Shown: positions 46,168 to 56,500 of the stretch, in pieces | Numbering within the stretch: position 1 is the stretch's first letter | Layout of the letters: each line of letters starts with the position of its first letter | NCBI GenBank assembly: GCA_024233005.1 | Contig: JACKQE010000010.1 | Span: 124,001-188,000 of the forward strand | Length of the DNA: 64,000 nt | Direction: 5' to 3' | Source: Akkermansiaceae bacterium | Lineage (GTDB): Bacteria > Verrucomicrobiota > Verrucomicrobiia > Verrucomicrobiales > DEV007 | Position numbers and translations under genes: made by a program | Notes under the pieces: generated by a model | Databases searched by the model: none | What the model saw: only the letters and a program-made list of their open reading frames with translations | Told to the model about the DNA's origin: nothing

Positions 46168-48141
46168 ATGCCTCTGCCGCTCCGGTTCCCTTCTTTCCTT
46201 GCCGGGATTGCCTGCCTGGTATCCCTGCCCCTACCGGCCGCAGAAAATCGCGCCCCGTCATCCCCATCCAGACCAAACATCATTTTCATCTTCATCGATG
46301 ACATGGGTTTTGCAGATCCCAGTTGCTTTGGAAATCCACTGGTCCGGACCCCCCGCATCGACCGATTAGCTGACGAGGGACTGAAGTTGATGAATTTCTA
46401 CGTTAACTCTCCCATCTGCTCTCCGTCTCGGGTGGCGGTGACCACAGGGCAGTATCCGTCGCGCTGGAAGATCCATTCCTACCTCAATAGCAGAGCAAAC
46501 AATGCGAAGCGAGGCATGGCGGACTACCTGGAGGCGGGAGCTCCGACGACTGCCCGGAAACTCCAGGCTGCCGGCTACGCCACGGCCCATTTTGGCAAAT
46601 GGCACATGGGGGGAGGGCGCGATGTCGATGACGCGCCTTTGCCCACGGAATACGGATTCGACGAGACTTGTGTTGCCTTTGAAGGCCTTGGTGACCGCAT
46701 TTTGACAGATCCCAAGGAACCAAGTGCCCACTTGGGCCACGGCAGGGTTTCCTTTTGTGAACCGTGGGAAAAGACCAGTCGTTATACCGACCTTACGATT
46801 GATTTCATCCGCAGGCACCGCGACGGGCCGTTCTATGTGCGGTTGTTTCCCAATGATGTCCACGATCCTCATACCCCCCAGCCGGGGACTGCCGCCAAAT
46901 GGGAAACGGTGACCAAGAACCACTACGAACAATCATTTTTCGCCGTTCTGGAGGCTCTGGATGTTCAGATCGGACGGCTTGTTGACGAGGTCGATGCTCT
47001 GGGAATCAAAGAGAAAACGCTCATCGTGTTCACGAGCGACAATGGGCCGACGGATTGGCCGAAATATTATCAGGAAGTCGACCATCCCCCGGGATTTACG
47101 GGACCTTACTTTGGGCGGAAATGGTCGCTTTTTGAAGGAGGGATCCATGTCCCCTTCATCGCCCGGTTTCCCGGTACGGTGCCAGCGGGGATGACGGATG
47201 CCACCAGTGTGATGAGCGGCATCGACCTTTCCCCCACCTTGTGCGCTTTCGCCGGAGTGGAGGCTCCCGGATTGGACGGGGTTGATCGGTCCGGGGTCCT
47301 CAGGGGAAACCCGGCGCCCTATCCCAAGCCTCTTTTCTGGCAGTATGGGACACCTCATGCGCAACTGCGCCCCGGGAAATGGGAACACCAATCGCCCTCA
47401 TTCGCAGTGCGCGAGGGCCCTTGGAAACTGCTCGTCAACCCTGATGGCTCTGAATCCCGCCTCTATCATCTGATCGAAGATCCCGGTGAGAAGGACAATC
47501 GATTGACGTCGGAAGCAGCGCTAGCCAAAAAGTTGCAGCAGAAAATCAAAGCCTGGAGTTTGGATGTCGGATTGGCTTTTGATGGTGAAGCCACTCTGGT
47601 GCCACCCCAGCCTGGGTTCCCCATCCGGATCAATGGGCAGTGGATTGGTTTGCAGAATCATGGAGGCGCTATCGAAAAGTCGGACCTTCGGTTGGATGGA
47701 AAATCCTGGCTTTCTCTGGGAAGGCAGTCAGCTCCCGATCTGGCCGGATCCAAAGCGATCCGTTTGAGCGGAAATTTTGAGGCCATCGAACCGGGCGGCG
47801 TCATTTTGGCCCAAGGAGGGGACAAAACCGGGTATGCCCTTCATGTCAAAAACGGCAAACTGGTCTTTGTGATCACGGCGGACTGGAAGCGGACCGAACT
47901 GACCGGACCGAATCTCACACCCGGGCGTCATACCTTTGAGGCGGTCCGCTCCAAAGAAGGCCGGATGACGCTGCAGGTGGACGGCGTTCCGGCCGGCACC
48001 CGGGACGGGGCCGGGATATTTGCAGGGAATCCGGGGGATTCGCTCGAGATCGGGGCAGATCTTGTCAAACCGGTCGGGGAATATGAAGTTCCCAATGCCT
48101 TTCATGGGATTTTGGGAGATCTTCAGATTCAAATCCGCTGA
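46168..48141 (+). CDS. Secreted sulfatase with C-terminal laminin-G-like domain
   Basis: 657 residues from the ATG at 46168; the signal peptide ends near LPAAE. The S1 sulfatase domain has NIIFIFIDDMGFADPSCF, the formylglycine signature CSPSRVA (84-90), FGKWHMGGG and LIVFTSDNGP. From about residue 480 a beta-sandwich follows: SKAIRLSGNFEAIEPGGVIL, GYALHVKNGKLVFVI, RHTFEAVRSKEG, MTLQVDGVPAG. That order fits a laminin-G/concanavalin-like module that may bind polysaccharide. It is divergent from the PVC dehydrogenase-like gene and not a close copy of the other sulfatase. Confidence 0.88.
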   Translation: MPLPLRFPSFLAGIACLVSLPLPAAENRAPSSPSRPNIIFIFIDDMGFADPSCFGNPLVRTPRIDRLADEGLKLMNFYVNSPICSPSRVAVTTGQYPSRWKIHSYLNSRANNAKRGMADYLEAGAPTTARKLQAAGYATAHFGKWHMGGGRDVDDAPLPTEYGFDETCVAFEGLGDRILTDPKEPSAHLGHGRVSFCEPWEKTSRYTDLTIDFIRRHRDGPFYVRLFPNDVHDPHTPQPGTAAKWETVTKNHYEQSFFAVLEALDVQIGRLVDEVDALGIKEKTLIVFTSDNGPTDWPKYYQEVDHPPGFTGPYFGRKWSLFEGGIHVPFIARFPGTVPAGMTDATSVMSGIDLSPTLCAFAGVEAPGLDGVDRSGVLRGNPAPYPKPLFWQYGTPHAQLRPGKWEHQSPSFAVREGPWKLLVNPDGSESRLYHLIEDPGEKDNRLTSEAALAKKLQQKIKAWSLDVGLAFDGEATLVPPQPGFPIRINGQWIGLQNHGGAIEKSDLRLDGKSWLSLGRQSAPDLAGSKAIRLSGNFEAIEPGGVILAQGGDKTGYALHVKNGKLVFVITADWKRTELTGPNLTPGRHTFEAVRSKEGRMTLQVDGVPAGTRDGAGIFAGNPGDSLEIGADLVKPVGEYEVPNAFHGILGDLQIQIR

Positions 48142-48275
48142 TCCCCCCTTCATAGTTCCCTTGGACGGTTCGCAGTGGTAGATGCGTTAAGGCGGCCTTC
48201 CCCTTCTGCCGGTGGATGCCCAAAACCGGTTCTCGAAGAATTTGAGGAGTCCTTGCCGGTCCCATCAGATTCGGT

Positions 48276-50351
48276 ATGATCCCACTGATGAACCTTTGGA
48301 CAAGAGTGCTTCTCATGCTCGGAGTCGTGGTTTCGGTGTCGGCCGCCCGGGCTGAACCGGAACGGGGCGATGTCATTGTGTACGGGGCGACTCCGGCCGG
48401 TGTCTGTGCGGCGATCGCCGCCGCCCGGGAGGGAGTGTCGGTTTTGTTGTTGGAACCCACGGCCCATGTCGGGGGCGTCAACACCGGCGGTCTCTGCTTC
48501 AGCGATTCCAATCAAACCGTGCGCAGCACCGTGATGGGATTGTTCGATGAGTGGCACACCCGGATCGAGCGTGATTATGGACAGCGAGGCGTGACCCTGC
48601 CCTATCAGGTGGCGGTTAAGGACGGCAGTCGTTGGACCTATGAGCCTCATGTCGCCTCCAAGATCACCCGGCAGATGCTGGAAGAAGCCGGGGTCCGGGT
48701 TTTGACCGGACAGGTCTTGCATAAAGTTGATAAATTAGGCCCCACGATCCGCAGCTTGGTTACCGGAGGTGGTGAATTCACAGGCAGTTGCTTCGTCGAT
48801 GCCTCCTATGAGGGCGACCTGTTGGCCGCCGCCGGTGTCAGCTGGACGATCGGACGGGAATCCCGGAAGGCCTATGGGGAATCGTTGGCCGGGAAGCAGT
48901 ATGCCAAGCCAAAGATGGAGATTTCAGGGAGGGACGGGCAGGGGCGTCTACTCCCTCTGCTCACCGGTGAGGATCCGGGGCCTGATGACGAGGGCGACCG
49001 CAATGTCATGGTCTACAGCTTCCGGCTTTGCCTGACCAAGGATTCGGCAAACCGCGTTCCATTCCCTCCTCCGGCTCACTATGATCCCGGCAAGTTCGAA
49101 GTGGTGCGTCGCTATTTCCAGCAAGAAACGAAACCGGTGTTGCTTTGGGATCTTTATCCTTTGCCGGGTAACAAATTGGATGCCAACAACGGCATCTGGA
49201 AACAGTTTTCGATGGGCCTGGTGGGGGCTGGCAATGGCTGGTGTGAAGCCGGAGCAGCGGAGCGGGTGGGCATTTGGGAATCCCACCGGCAATACACCTT
49301 GGAACTCTACCATTTCCTGACGACCGATCCCGTCGTGCCACAAGCCTTGCGTGAGGAGCTTGCCGCGCTGGGGCTCTGCCGCGATGAATTTCCCGAAACC
49401 GGCCATTGGTCCCCCCAACTCTATGTCCGTGAGGGAAGGCGGATGCAGGGGCCGTATGTCCTATCCCAGAAGGACGTTCTCGAGTCTCCAGAAAAACCCG
49501 ACGCCATCGTGGTCTCCTCATTTCCGATCGATTCGCATGACTGCCAACGGGTGGCCCTGCCCGAAGGCGGGGTGATCAATGAAGGCACCATCTATCCCGT
49601 GCGGATGAACGGCCGCGGTCATGGGTATCCATATCAGGTGCCCTACCGCTGCCTGCTTCCCCGTGAGGAGGAATGTGACAATCTCCTCGTGCCCGTGGCG
49701 TTGTCCGCCACCCACGTGGCCTATTCCTCGATTCGCGTGGAGCCGACCTGGATGATTTTGGGACAAAGCGCAGGGATTGCGGCGGCCCTTTGTATCAAGG
49801 AAAAGGTGCCGACGCAAGGTTTGGCGTATCCGGTTCTGCGCGAACGTTTGCTGGCGCAAGGACAGGTGCTCGATCTCCCGGTCCTCCCCGAACTTCCTCC
49901 CCAAGGATCGGCTAGGCGGGGCGTCGATCCCGTTACTCTGCCGGGGCTGGTGCTCGATGATTCCACGGCTGAAGCGAAAGGACCCTGGAGTCATTCCCGC
50001 AATTTCGCTCCCCATGTTGGCAACGGTTATCTTCACGATAACCGCCGTGGCGATGGTCAGTCCAGTGTGATTTTCCGGTTCAAGGTGCCGGAGAATGGCC
50101 GCTACGAGGTGCGAATCGCTTATTCCGCCCATGAGACCAGGGCCAAGGCCGTCCCGGTCACGATTCAATGTGGATCCCGGACATTCTCCATGACGGTCGA
50201 TGAAACCCAAGCCCTTCCTCTGGGCGAGATGTTCCGCAGGATCGGGGAGGTGGCTTTGGAAAAGGATTTGGAAAGCACGATCACCATTGCCAATCGCGAC
50301 ACGGACGGGTTCGTCATCGTGGATGCTCTGCAACTGCTGCCCCTGAAATAG
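48276..50351 (+). CDS. Secreted FAD-dependent oxidoreductase with golvesin/xanthan-lyase-like C-terminus
   Basis: 691 residues with a signal peptide (VLLMLGVVVSVSAARA). The FAD-binding start is GDVIVYGATPAGVCAAIAAA, followed by VGGVNTGGLCFSD; this is the FAD_oxidored type. The domain ends around GQSAGIAAALCI. The last 140 residues form a sandwich with HVGNGYLHDNRRGDGQSSVI and RYEVRIAYSAHETRAKAVPV, as in golvesin and xanthan-lyase-associated domains. Such proteins are common in PVC and Bacteroidota glycan loci; substrate unknown. Start at 48276 or 48288; no clear ribosome site decides it. Confidence 0.8.
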   Translation: MIPLMNLWTRVLLMLGVVVSVSAARAEPERGDVIVYGATPAGVCAAIAAAREGVSVLLLEPTAHVGGVNTGGLCFSDSNQTVRSTVMGLFDEWHTRIERDYGQRGVTLPYQVAVKDGSRWTYEPHVASKITRQMLEEAGVRVLTGQVLHKVDKLGPTIRSLVTGGGEFTGSCFVDASYEGDLLAAAGVSWTIGRESRKAYGESLAGKQYAKPKMEISGRDGQGRLLPLLTGEDPGPDDEGDRNVMVYSFRLCLTKDSANRVPFPPPAHYDPGKFEVVRRYFQQETKPVLLWDLYPLPGNKLDANNGIWKQFSMGLVGAGNGWCEAGAAERVGIWESHRQYTLELYHFLTTDPVVPQALREELAALGLCRDEFPETGHWSPQLYVREGRRMQGPYVLSQKDVLESPEKPDAIVVSSFPIDSHDCQRVALPEGGVINEGTIYPVRMNGRGHGYPYQVPYRCLLPREEECDNLLVPVALSATHVAYSSIRVEPTWMILGQSAGIAAALCIKEKVPTQGLAYPVLRERLLAQGQVLDLPVLPELPPQGSARRGVDPVTLPGLVLDDSTAEAKGPWSHSRNFAPHVGNGYLHDNRRGDGQSSVIFRFKVPENGRYEVRIAYSAHETRAKAVPVTIQCGSRTFSMTVDETQALPLGEMFRRIGEVALEKDLESTITIANRDTDGFVIVDALQLLPLK

Positions 50352-50485
50352 CCGATAGGTTCAACTTGGCTTCCAACCCGGGGCATCTCCGGCGATTCTG
50401 GGCGACAGATTCCGACGGCTTCCCAATTCGCTCTGCGATTCCAGCCAGAGCTGCGCCACGCCTCGAGGAAGAAGGGAGACGGTCT

Positions 50486-50860
50486 TCAAGCCAAGAATCC
50501 ATCGTCTTCGAAAAACGTGTCCTCATGGGAATAGGGAGGGGCGCAGCAGCATAGGAATCGGAGAGGATCGGGTCCGGCAGTGATCTGGTGCCAGGCTCCT
50601 GCTGGGATCAGGATGGCATCTCCCGGCCCCACCGATTCCTTTTGTCCGTCAATTTCCATCGTCCCGGTGCCTTCTTCGATGAAATAAAATTCTTCCGTTA
50701 CCCGGTGATAATGTCGCTGGGTGAACCCTCCCGTGGGAAGGCGAGCTTCAGCAAGACTTTGTTTCTGCACCGGGGCATTGGTTCGATCGAGGAGGGAACG
50801 GATCGTCGAACCGTCTTTGGTAGTGAAGGGGGGCTGGGCAGCCAGGCCGCGGATAGTCAT
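50486..50860 (-). CDS. Cupin-domain protein
   Basis: 124 residues from the ATG at 50860. A single cupin barrel: GGFTQRHYHRVTEEFYFIEE (motif 1 with His, His, Glu) and GPGDAILIPAGAWHQI (motif 2 with His), so a metal site is complete. Small cupins of this type include sugar-phosphate isomerases, dioxygenases and sensors. It is convergent with the FAD oxidoreductase gene and stands alone. Confidence 0.82.
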   Translation of the reverse strand: MTIRGLAAQPPFTTKDGSTIRSLLDRTNAPVQKQSLAEARLPTGGFTQRHYHRVTEEFYFIEEGTGTMEIDGQKESVGPGDAILIPAGAWHQITAGPDPLRFLCCCAPPYSHEDTFFEDDGFLA

Positions 50861-51001
50861 GAATCGGAAGGGAAGGGAGTAGCGGAGGCAAAGTCGCCTG
50901 GAGGATTGAACTAAAAACAGGAGAATACTACCACCAATCGGGTGTGGGAATCCCATCAAAAATGCCTTGCCCCCGGGCGGGCTACACCGCTAAGTCTTGC
51001 C

Positions 51002-52387
51002 ATGCCCGCCGCGCCGCCATTCGCCTACGTATTCGAGCGATTTCCGTCTTTCACCCAGACGTTCTGCGTGCGCGAAGTGATGGAATTGGAGCGGCAGGGG
51101 ATCCGGCCATGGCTTTTTTCAATCCGAGACACACGGGAAGAAATGCCCCGTCATTTTCCTCCCGACCTTTATGAAAGAGTGATCTTCCTTCCCGCCGAGA
51201 AGGTGCTGGTGGAGGAGGTCAAGGAGTGGAAACGCCGCAACGAATTGCCCCAAGCCATCGTCCTGACGCTTCGCCACTGGGGTGAGCGCCCGGACAAAAT
51301 GCGGGTTTACGAAGCCGCCTGGATCGGCCGGGAGTTGACCAAGCGGGGAATCCGCCATGTGCACTCCCATTTCGCAGGGATCGGCGCGCGCACCTGCTGG
51401 TGGCTCCAGGAGTTTTTCGATGTTACCTACAGTTTTACCGGACATGCCAATGATCTCTTCTGCAAAGTGGATTTCGACCTGACTCTCGACCGATTGATGT
51501 CCGGTGCGTCTCTGGTGGTTACGGTGAGCGACTACACAGTCGCCGATCTGCGGCGGCGGTTTCCAGCATCCGCCTCCAAGATCCGCCGGGTTTACAACGG
51601 TCTGGATTTGGCGCCGTTCCAAGAGGCTGCCCGGCACCGCGAGCATGAGGCTGTCTGGAATTCTCCGGAAGGGGTGTTGATTCTCAGCGTCGGGCGGCTC
51701 ATTGAAAAGAAAGGGTTCGACGATCTCATTCGCGCTTGTGCCTTCTTGGAGCGTTCCGGACGAGTTCGGGCTTTCCGATGCGTCATTGTCGGGGAGGGAC
51801 CGCTGGAGGAAGAATTGAAGAGCTTGGCGTCCTCCTTGGGCATTGCCAACCGGATCACGCTGGCAGGGCCCAAGTCCCAACCGGAAATTGCGGAACTGCT
51901 TTCCCAAACGGCTCTTTTTGCCCTGCCTTGCGTCACGGAGCACGATGGCGGCAAAGACAATCTGCCGACCGTTCTCATGGAGGCCATGGCGGCCAAGGTG
52001 GCCTGCGCTTCAACGATCCTCGCCGGCGTTCCGGAGATGGTGCAGGATGGTGTGACCGGAAGATTGGCCGAAGAGCGTCAGCCTGAGATTTTTGGCGAGC
52101 TGCTGGCCGACCTGCTCTCGCAACCTGGGAAGACCGATGCCATGGGGGAGGCGGGAGAACTTCGCGCGATCAGGCTCTTCGCCAAAGAAAAGACCTCTCG
52201 ACAATTGTTCCGATTGCTCGCGGCACACGGACTCGTCAAAGTTTCCCTACCAATTCTCGTGAGAGATCCCATTCTGATTTGGGGATGTCTCCGTCAAGCG
52301 ATGCTGAGACTGCGGCGCCTGTTCCGATTCGGTAACCGATCCAATCCTCTCGAGAAACTGGGTATCCCGGGCGGAACAGGGGCCTGA
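51002..52387 (+). CDS. Glycosyltransferase family 4
   Basis: 461 residues from the ATG at 51002. The N-terminal acceptor domain starts AYVFERFPSFTQTFCVREV, typical of exopolysaccharide (colanic-acid-type) transferases. The C-terminal GT-B donor domain has GVLILSVGRLIEKKGFDDLI, VIVGEGPLEEEL, and EHDGGKDNLPTVLMEAMAAK (the E-x7-E nucleotide-sugar site). It is likely to add a sugar to a surface polysaccharide at the inner membrane. No other polysaccharide-synthesis genes are near, so the product is unknown. Confidence 0.87.
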   Translation: MPAAPPFAYVFERFPSFTQTFCVREVMELERQGIRPWLFSIRDTREEMPRHFPPDLYERVIFLPAEKVLVEEVKEWKRRNELPQAIVLTLRHWGERPDKMRVYEAAWIGRELTKRGIRHVHSHFAGIGARTCWWLQEFFDVTYSFTGHANDLFCKVDFDLTLDRLMSGASLVVTVSDYTVADLRRRFPASASKIRRVYNGLDLAPFQEAARHREHEAVWNSPEGVLILSVGRLIEKKGFDDLIRACAFLERSGRVRAFRCVIVGEGPLEEELKSLASSLGIANRITLAGPKSQPEIAELLSQTALFALPCVTEHDGGKDNLPTVLMEAMAAKVACASTILAGVPEMVQDGVTGRLAEERQPEIFGELLADLLSQPGKTDAMGEAGELRAIRLFAKEKTSRQLFRLLAAHGLVKVSLPILVRDPILIWGCLRQAMLRLRRLFRFGNRSNPLEKLGIPGGTGA

Positions 52388-52412
52388 GGCGATTTGAGCC
52401 GTTTGCCCCTTT

Positions 52413-53528
52413 TTACTTGGCAGCAGGCTTTTCTGGAGGGGCCGCTTTGGCTGGCGCGGGTTTGCCATCCGCGGGAGGAGCCGCCGCTGGTTTCGCATCC
52501 CCCGGTTTGGCCCCGGCATCGGCAGGCTTCGCATCGGCAGGCTTCGCATCGGCCGGAGCCTCTTCCGTGTCTTTGGGCTTCAAGGTCGGCACTTCCGGCA
52601 TTTGGGGTTTGATGGCGTATTCGCCAAATCCCAGGGGGACTTCTCCTTTGTTGAATACCTTCTTGTATACCCAGGCCGTGCTTTGCAGTTCCCACAGAGC
52701 CGGATTGTTCTCGGGGCCATCGGCGATTTTGGGATTGGCTTTAAGCAGGACCATGGCGGCTTCGATCGCCAGGTTGCGAATGGCCGGATCATTGCCCTGG
52801 GTCAATGTGGCGGTGCGCCAATAATCCTCCAGAGCTTCGCGGGTTTTGCCTTCCTTCTCAAAAAAACGGCCCCGCAGGTAGGCAATCTGGCTGAGTTCGG
52901 AAAGGCTCATTTTTTGCCAGACTGGGGCTCCCAGCAATTTCATGTCTCCAATGACGGGAGCCTGGGCATTGTCGACGACCGTTTTGAGTGAGTCCAAATT
53001 GCCCGATCCAAAGGTGGCCCAGATGGTGAGAAACTGAAAGGGACGCTGGTAGTTGGCGTTCAGTTTCGTGGCAATGTTTTTGGTTACTTGCGATGCCATG
53101 AGGGCGGCCATGGCCTTGAAGTCGCCCAGCCTGCGGAGAGCGTCCAACTGGTAGTAACGGGCTTCACAGGCAAAATTGTCGGGAATGAAGGCGATGGTCT
53201 TGAATTCTTCGGCCACCCGGCCGAACTCGGCCGCCGCGCCTTTGAAATCCGCCCGGTTGTAGAGTTGACGAGCCGGCGCCATGGTTTCATTCGCTTCCAA
53301 AAAGGCAATTTTGACCTGATTCAGGGCGATGGTTTGTCCGGGCACTCCTTCATCGGTGGAGAAGAGAATGGCCTGTTCGTTGGAATTCTGAATGTAACCG
53401 GTGCGCCGACTGTTGTCCGCCAGTTGCAGCATGGCCCGAGCCTCACCGGGACCCGCCAAGGCACTGGGAATCGCTGAGGAGAGGGTTGCCAAAGTCAGAA
53501 TTGTGACCCAAATAGAGCGCGTCATCAT
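52413..53528 (-). CDS. Secreted protein with Pro/Ala/Lys-rich tail, ExbBD/TPR operon
   Basis: 371 residues from the first of two adjacent ATGs (53528; 53525 also possible). A signal peptide ends near PSALAG. The middle is helical with TPR-like repeats (APARQLYNRADFKGAAAEFG; GRFFEKEGKTREALEDYWRT). The last 55 residues are low-complexity, with repeated PADAK/PAPAK units that resemble the periplasm-spanning Pro/Lys stretches of TonB. It is last in the exb operon, 42 bp after the giant TPR gene. I do not recognise a named family. Confidence 0.65.
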   Translation of the reverse strand: MMTRSIWVTILTLATLSSAIPSALAGPGEARAMLQLADNSRRTGYIQNSNEQAILFSTDEGVPGQTIALNQVKIAFLEANETMAPARQLYNRADFKGAAAEFGRVAEEFKTIAFIPDNFACEARYYQLDALRRLGDFKAMAALMASQVTKNIATKLNANYQRPFQFLTIWATFGSGNLDSLKTVVDNAQAPVIGDMKLLGAPVWQKMSLSELSQIAYLRGRFFEKEGKTREALEDYWRTATLTQGNDPAIRNLAIEAAMVLLKANPKIADGPENNPALWELQSTAWVYKKVFNKGEVPLGFGEYAIKPQMPEVPTLKPKDTEEAPADAKPADAKPADAGAKPGDAKPAAAPPADGKPAPAKAAPPEKPAAK

Positions 53529-53570
53529 AGGAAAGGGGATTCGAAAGAGAGTGGGAAAGGGGATCAACGG

Positions 53571-56500
53571 CTACTTTTCGGGTTCCGCGGTAAGACCGTT
53601 TTTGATGTCGATGTTTTTTTCTTCTTCCGGAGTGATGTTCAATTCGATGCGGAGGACGGGGAGCTTTTGACGGACCCGGATCAGCGTTCCGGTGGGGTCA
53701 TCGTCGTCTTTCCACTTTTGCCAGGTGTAGAGCGTGGTTTTGAGGAACGTGAACAGTTGGAGTTGCTGCTTTCTCAATTCCATTCCGGTCATTTTCTTGG
53801 ATTCTTCCAGTTGGATGTTGATGATTTTTTCCGTGGATTGACTGGCCCATTCCGGATAGCCCTGATAGGCGCCCCAGACCCCGGTGTAGGCCTTGAGGGC
53901 GTTGGCGAGGTCGCCAGTTTTCTCCAAAGCCAGTCCGAAGGTGAAATTGGCCTCAGCCCTCAGTTGTTTTTCCTTGATAAACATTTTGGTGCTGTTGTTG
54001 ATCTTCTCGAAGGTGGTTTTCGCACTGGGCCAATCATCCAACTTCACAAAGGCGCGCCCCAGATTCAGCAGGGCGAGGTCGGCATATTTGGGATCCTTGA
54101 TTTCAATGACCCGATTGAAATGATCCCGTGCCTTGGACCAGCTGTCCTTGTCGTTTTTACGCAGCGCGATGGTGCCGAGGAAATAGTGGGCCGTCCCCTG
54201 GTAGGTTTCGGCAGACTCCGTAGTGCGGACCAGCAACTCCTCCAAATACGGCACCGCGAGGAAAGGGTTCGAAGAGTTGGCGAGGTATTCCCCGATGGCC
54301 CGCAGGGCCGGTTCGGCCAGTTCATTGACTTTGAACGTTTGCAAGGCTGTGAAGGCCTCGTCGATCTGCTTCTGCATGGCCACATATTCAGGAGATTCCT
54401 TCTTGGCTTTGCCCTGGGCTTCCTGAAGGACGATGACCTGCTGCATCATCAGCCAAGTCCGGAGGATGACATGCTCCTTCTCAACCTGGGGGAAGTTTTT
54501 CAGGTTTTCGATGGTCTTTTCCAAGCCTCGGATTTCGACGGAGACGGTGCCGTAGGATCCCAGGCATCGCCGGAGCAATTCGAGATCCATCTCCTCGGGT
54601 GCTTTGGTGCCGAGGACAAAAATCATCTTTTCAACTTGGGTCAACCCTTCCTCCGCTCGTCCCACCTGTTTCAGGGCATCAAGGGTGAAAACTGAAATCT
54701 GGGGCTCCCAGTAGGTGCCCCGGTAGTCTTTGACAAAGAGATCATACATCTTGGCCGCATCTTCCCACTTTTCCTGGGTCACATAAATGTCGGCGCATTT
54801 GGCAAGCGCCTCGGAAACATATTCTTTGTGAACGGCGATGTTGCGCTCGTCTTTTTCGTTGGACTCCAATTTCTGCCCCACCTCAATGGCCTGAAGATGC
54901 GCTTGGAGGGCTTCCTGGGTAAACTTTTCAGCATCTGCATCTTCCTTGGCGGTCTGCGCCTTGAGCATGAGGCAGTCCGCTTTGATGTTGAGCGCCCGGT
55001 CAAGAACCCGGGACTCCGGGCGTTTCAACAGCAGCAGATCGACCGCTGAGATGGAGGAATCATAGTCATCAAGGTTGAAACGAGCGGCGGCGAGATCTCC
55101 CAAAGCCAGATCGACAAATCTGGGAGAATCCGGATACGTTTTGAGAAAATCGTCCAGCATGTCGGCGGCATCCCGGCTCTTTTTTAATACCAACTTGTTG
55201 GTCGCCCGGTGATACCGAACCATTTCTTCGTTGGAGGTGCCTTTGTAACTCTTGGCATACAGATCGAACTCGGGTTCCGCATCGGCAAAACGCTGCAGCG
55301 AGAAAAGAGCCATGGGATACAACGCATCGGCAAGCTCCCGCCCGTCATCGCCGGGCTTCAGTTCGCCCCGGATTCTCTGAGCGACCTCCAGCACCTTTTC
55401 AAACTGCTGCGAGGTGAAGAGGGACATCAGCATGAAAACCTCCACGTTCGGCCGAAGTTTGTGGTCGGGCAGTTCTTTGATGAACATCTGCCCATAATAT
55501 TCCGCCGCGGAGTAATCCTGAATCAGGCTCGAAAACCGGGCGGCTTCGTGAAGAACTTCCGCCCGCCGGTCGGTCTCAAGATTCGGGTATTGGTCCGCCA
55601 AGGTGGAGTAAATGGCCCGGCAGGCGGTGCGGTTGCCGAGACGATCATAGGCCCGGGCCACCAGTCTGAGCACATCAACATCGGGATTCTCGGGCGAACC
55701 AAGCTTTTCTTCCAAGGTTTTCAGCATCTCCTGGATGGGAGCCGGAGGCTGTGCGCCGGGAGGAATGCGGGATTTGGTGTCGGAAACGACGTCCGCGACG
55801 GTGGGTGCCAAGGCAAAGAAACGCAGCGCCAACAGCGGCAATTCTGCCTGAATCGAGTCGTAGCCGAGTTTCTTCACCCGGTCGTAAAAGCCGGATCGGT
55901 AGGCCTCAAAGGGGCGCATTTGCAGAACGCCGTCATTCTGGTCCAGGAAAGTCAACGCGGTATCCACGATCGCCGGATTTTTCTCCGCGGCCGCGATCCA
56001 TCCGAGACCAAGCTCAAAGAAACCCTGCGTCAGATAGCCTTGGTTGACGGACCAGGCGTCCTTGTTGGTGAACAGTTCCAGAATGATGGCGGCCCCTTCC
56101 TCCACCTGTCCAAGACGGAGCTTGGCGGTGCCGACCCGGAGCTTGTAGTCGTTGCGCAGTTTCTGCAATTCCTCGGCCGAAGGCTTCGAATTGAGGTAGC
56201 GGTCATAGAGTTTGAGGGCTTCCACGAAATTGTCGGTCTGGGCTTCACAGTAACCCCATTGGAAGAGAGCCAGATTCTCACGACGGTTGATACCTCCCGC
56301 CTGGTCTTTTTTGGACCCTCCCTTGCAGGTCTGGCTCCATTCATTGCAAGTCTTGAACGCGGTCCTGGCGTCCTCCCATTTGCCAAGTTGCATCAGGACC
56401 ATGCCGTAGTCGTAATACATGCCGCCGGAGGAGACCCCATAGTCTTCGCAAAGGGTCGCGCCGAAATCGCCAAACAATTTGCCGAAAGCTTCGCTGGCTC

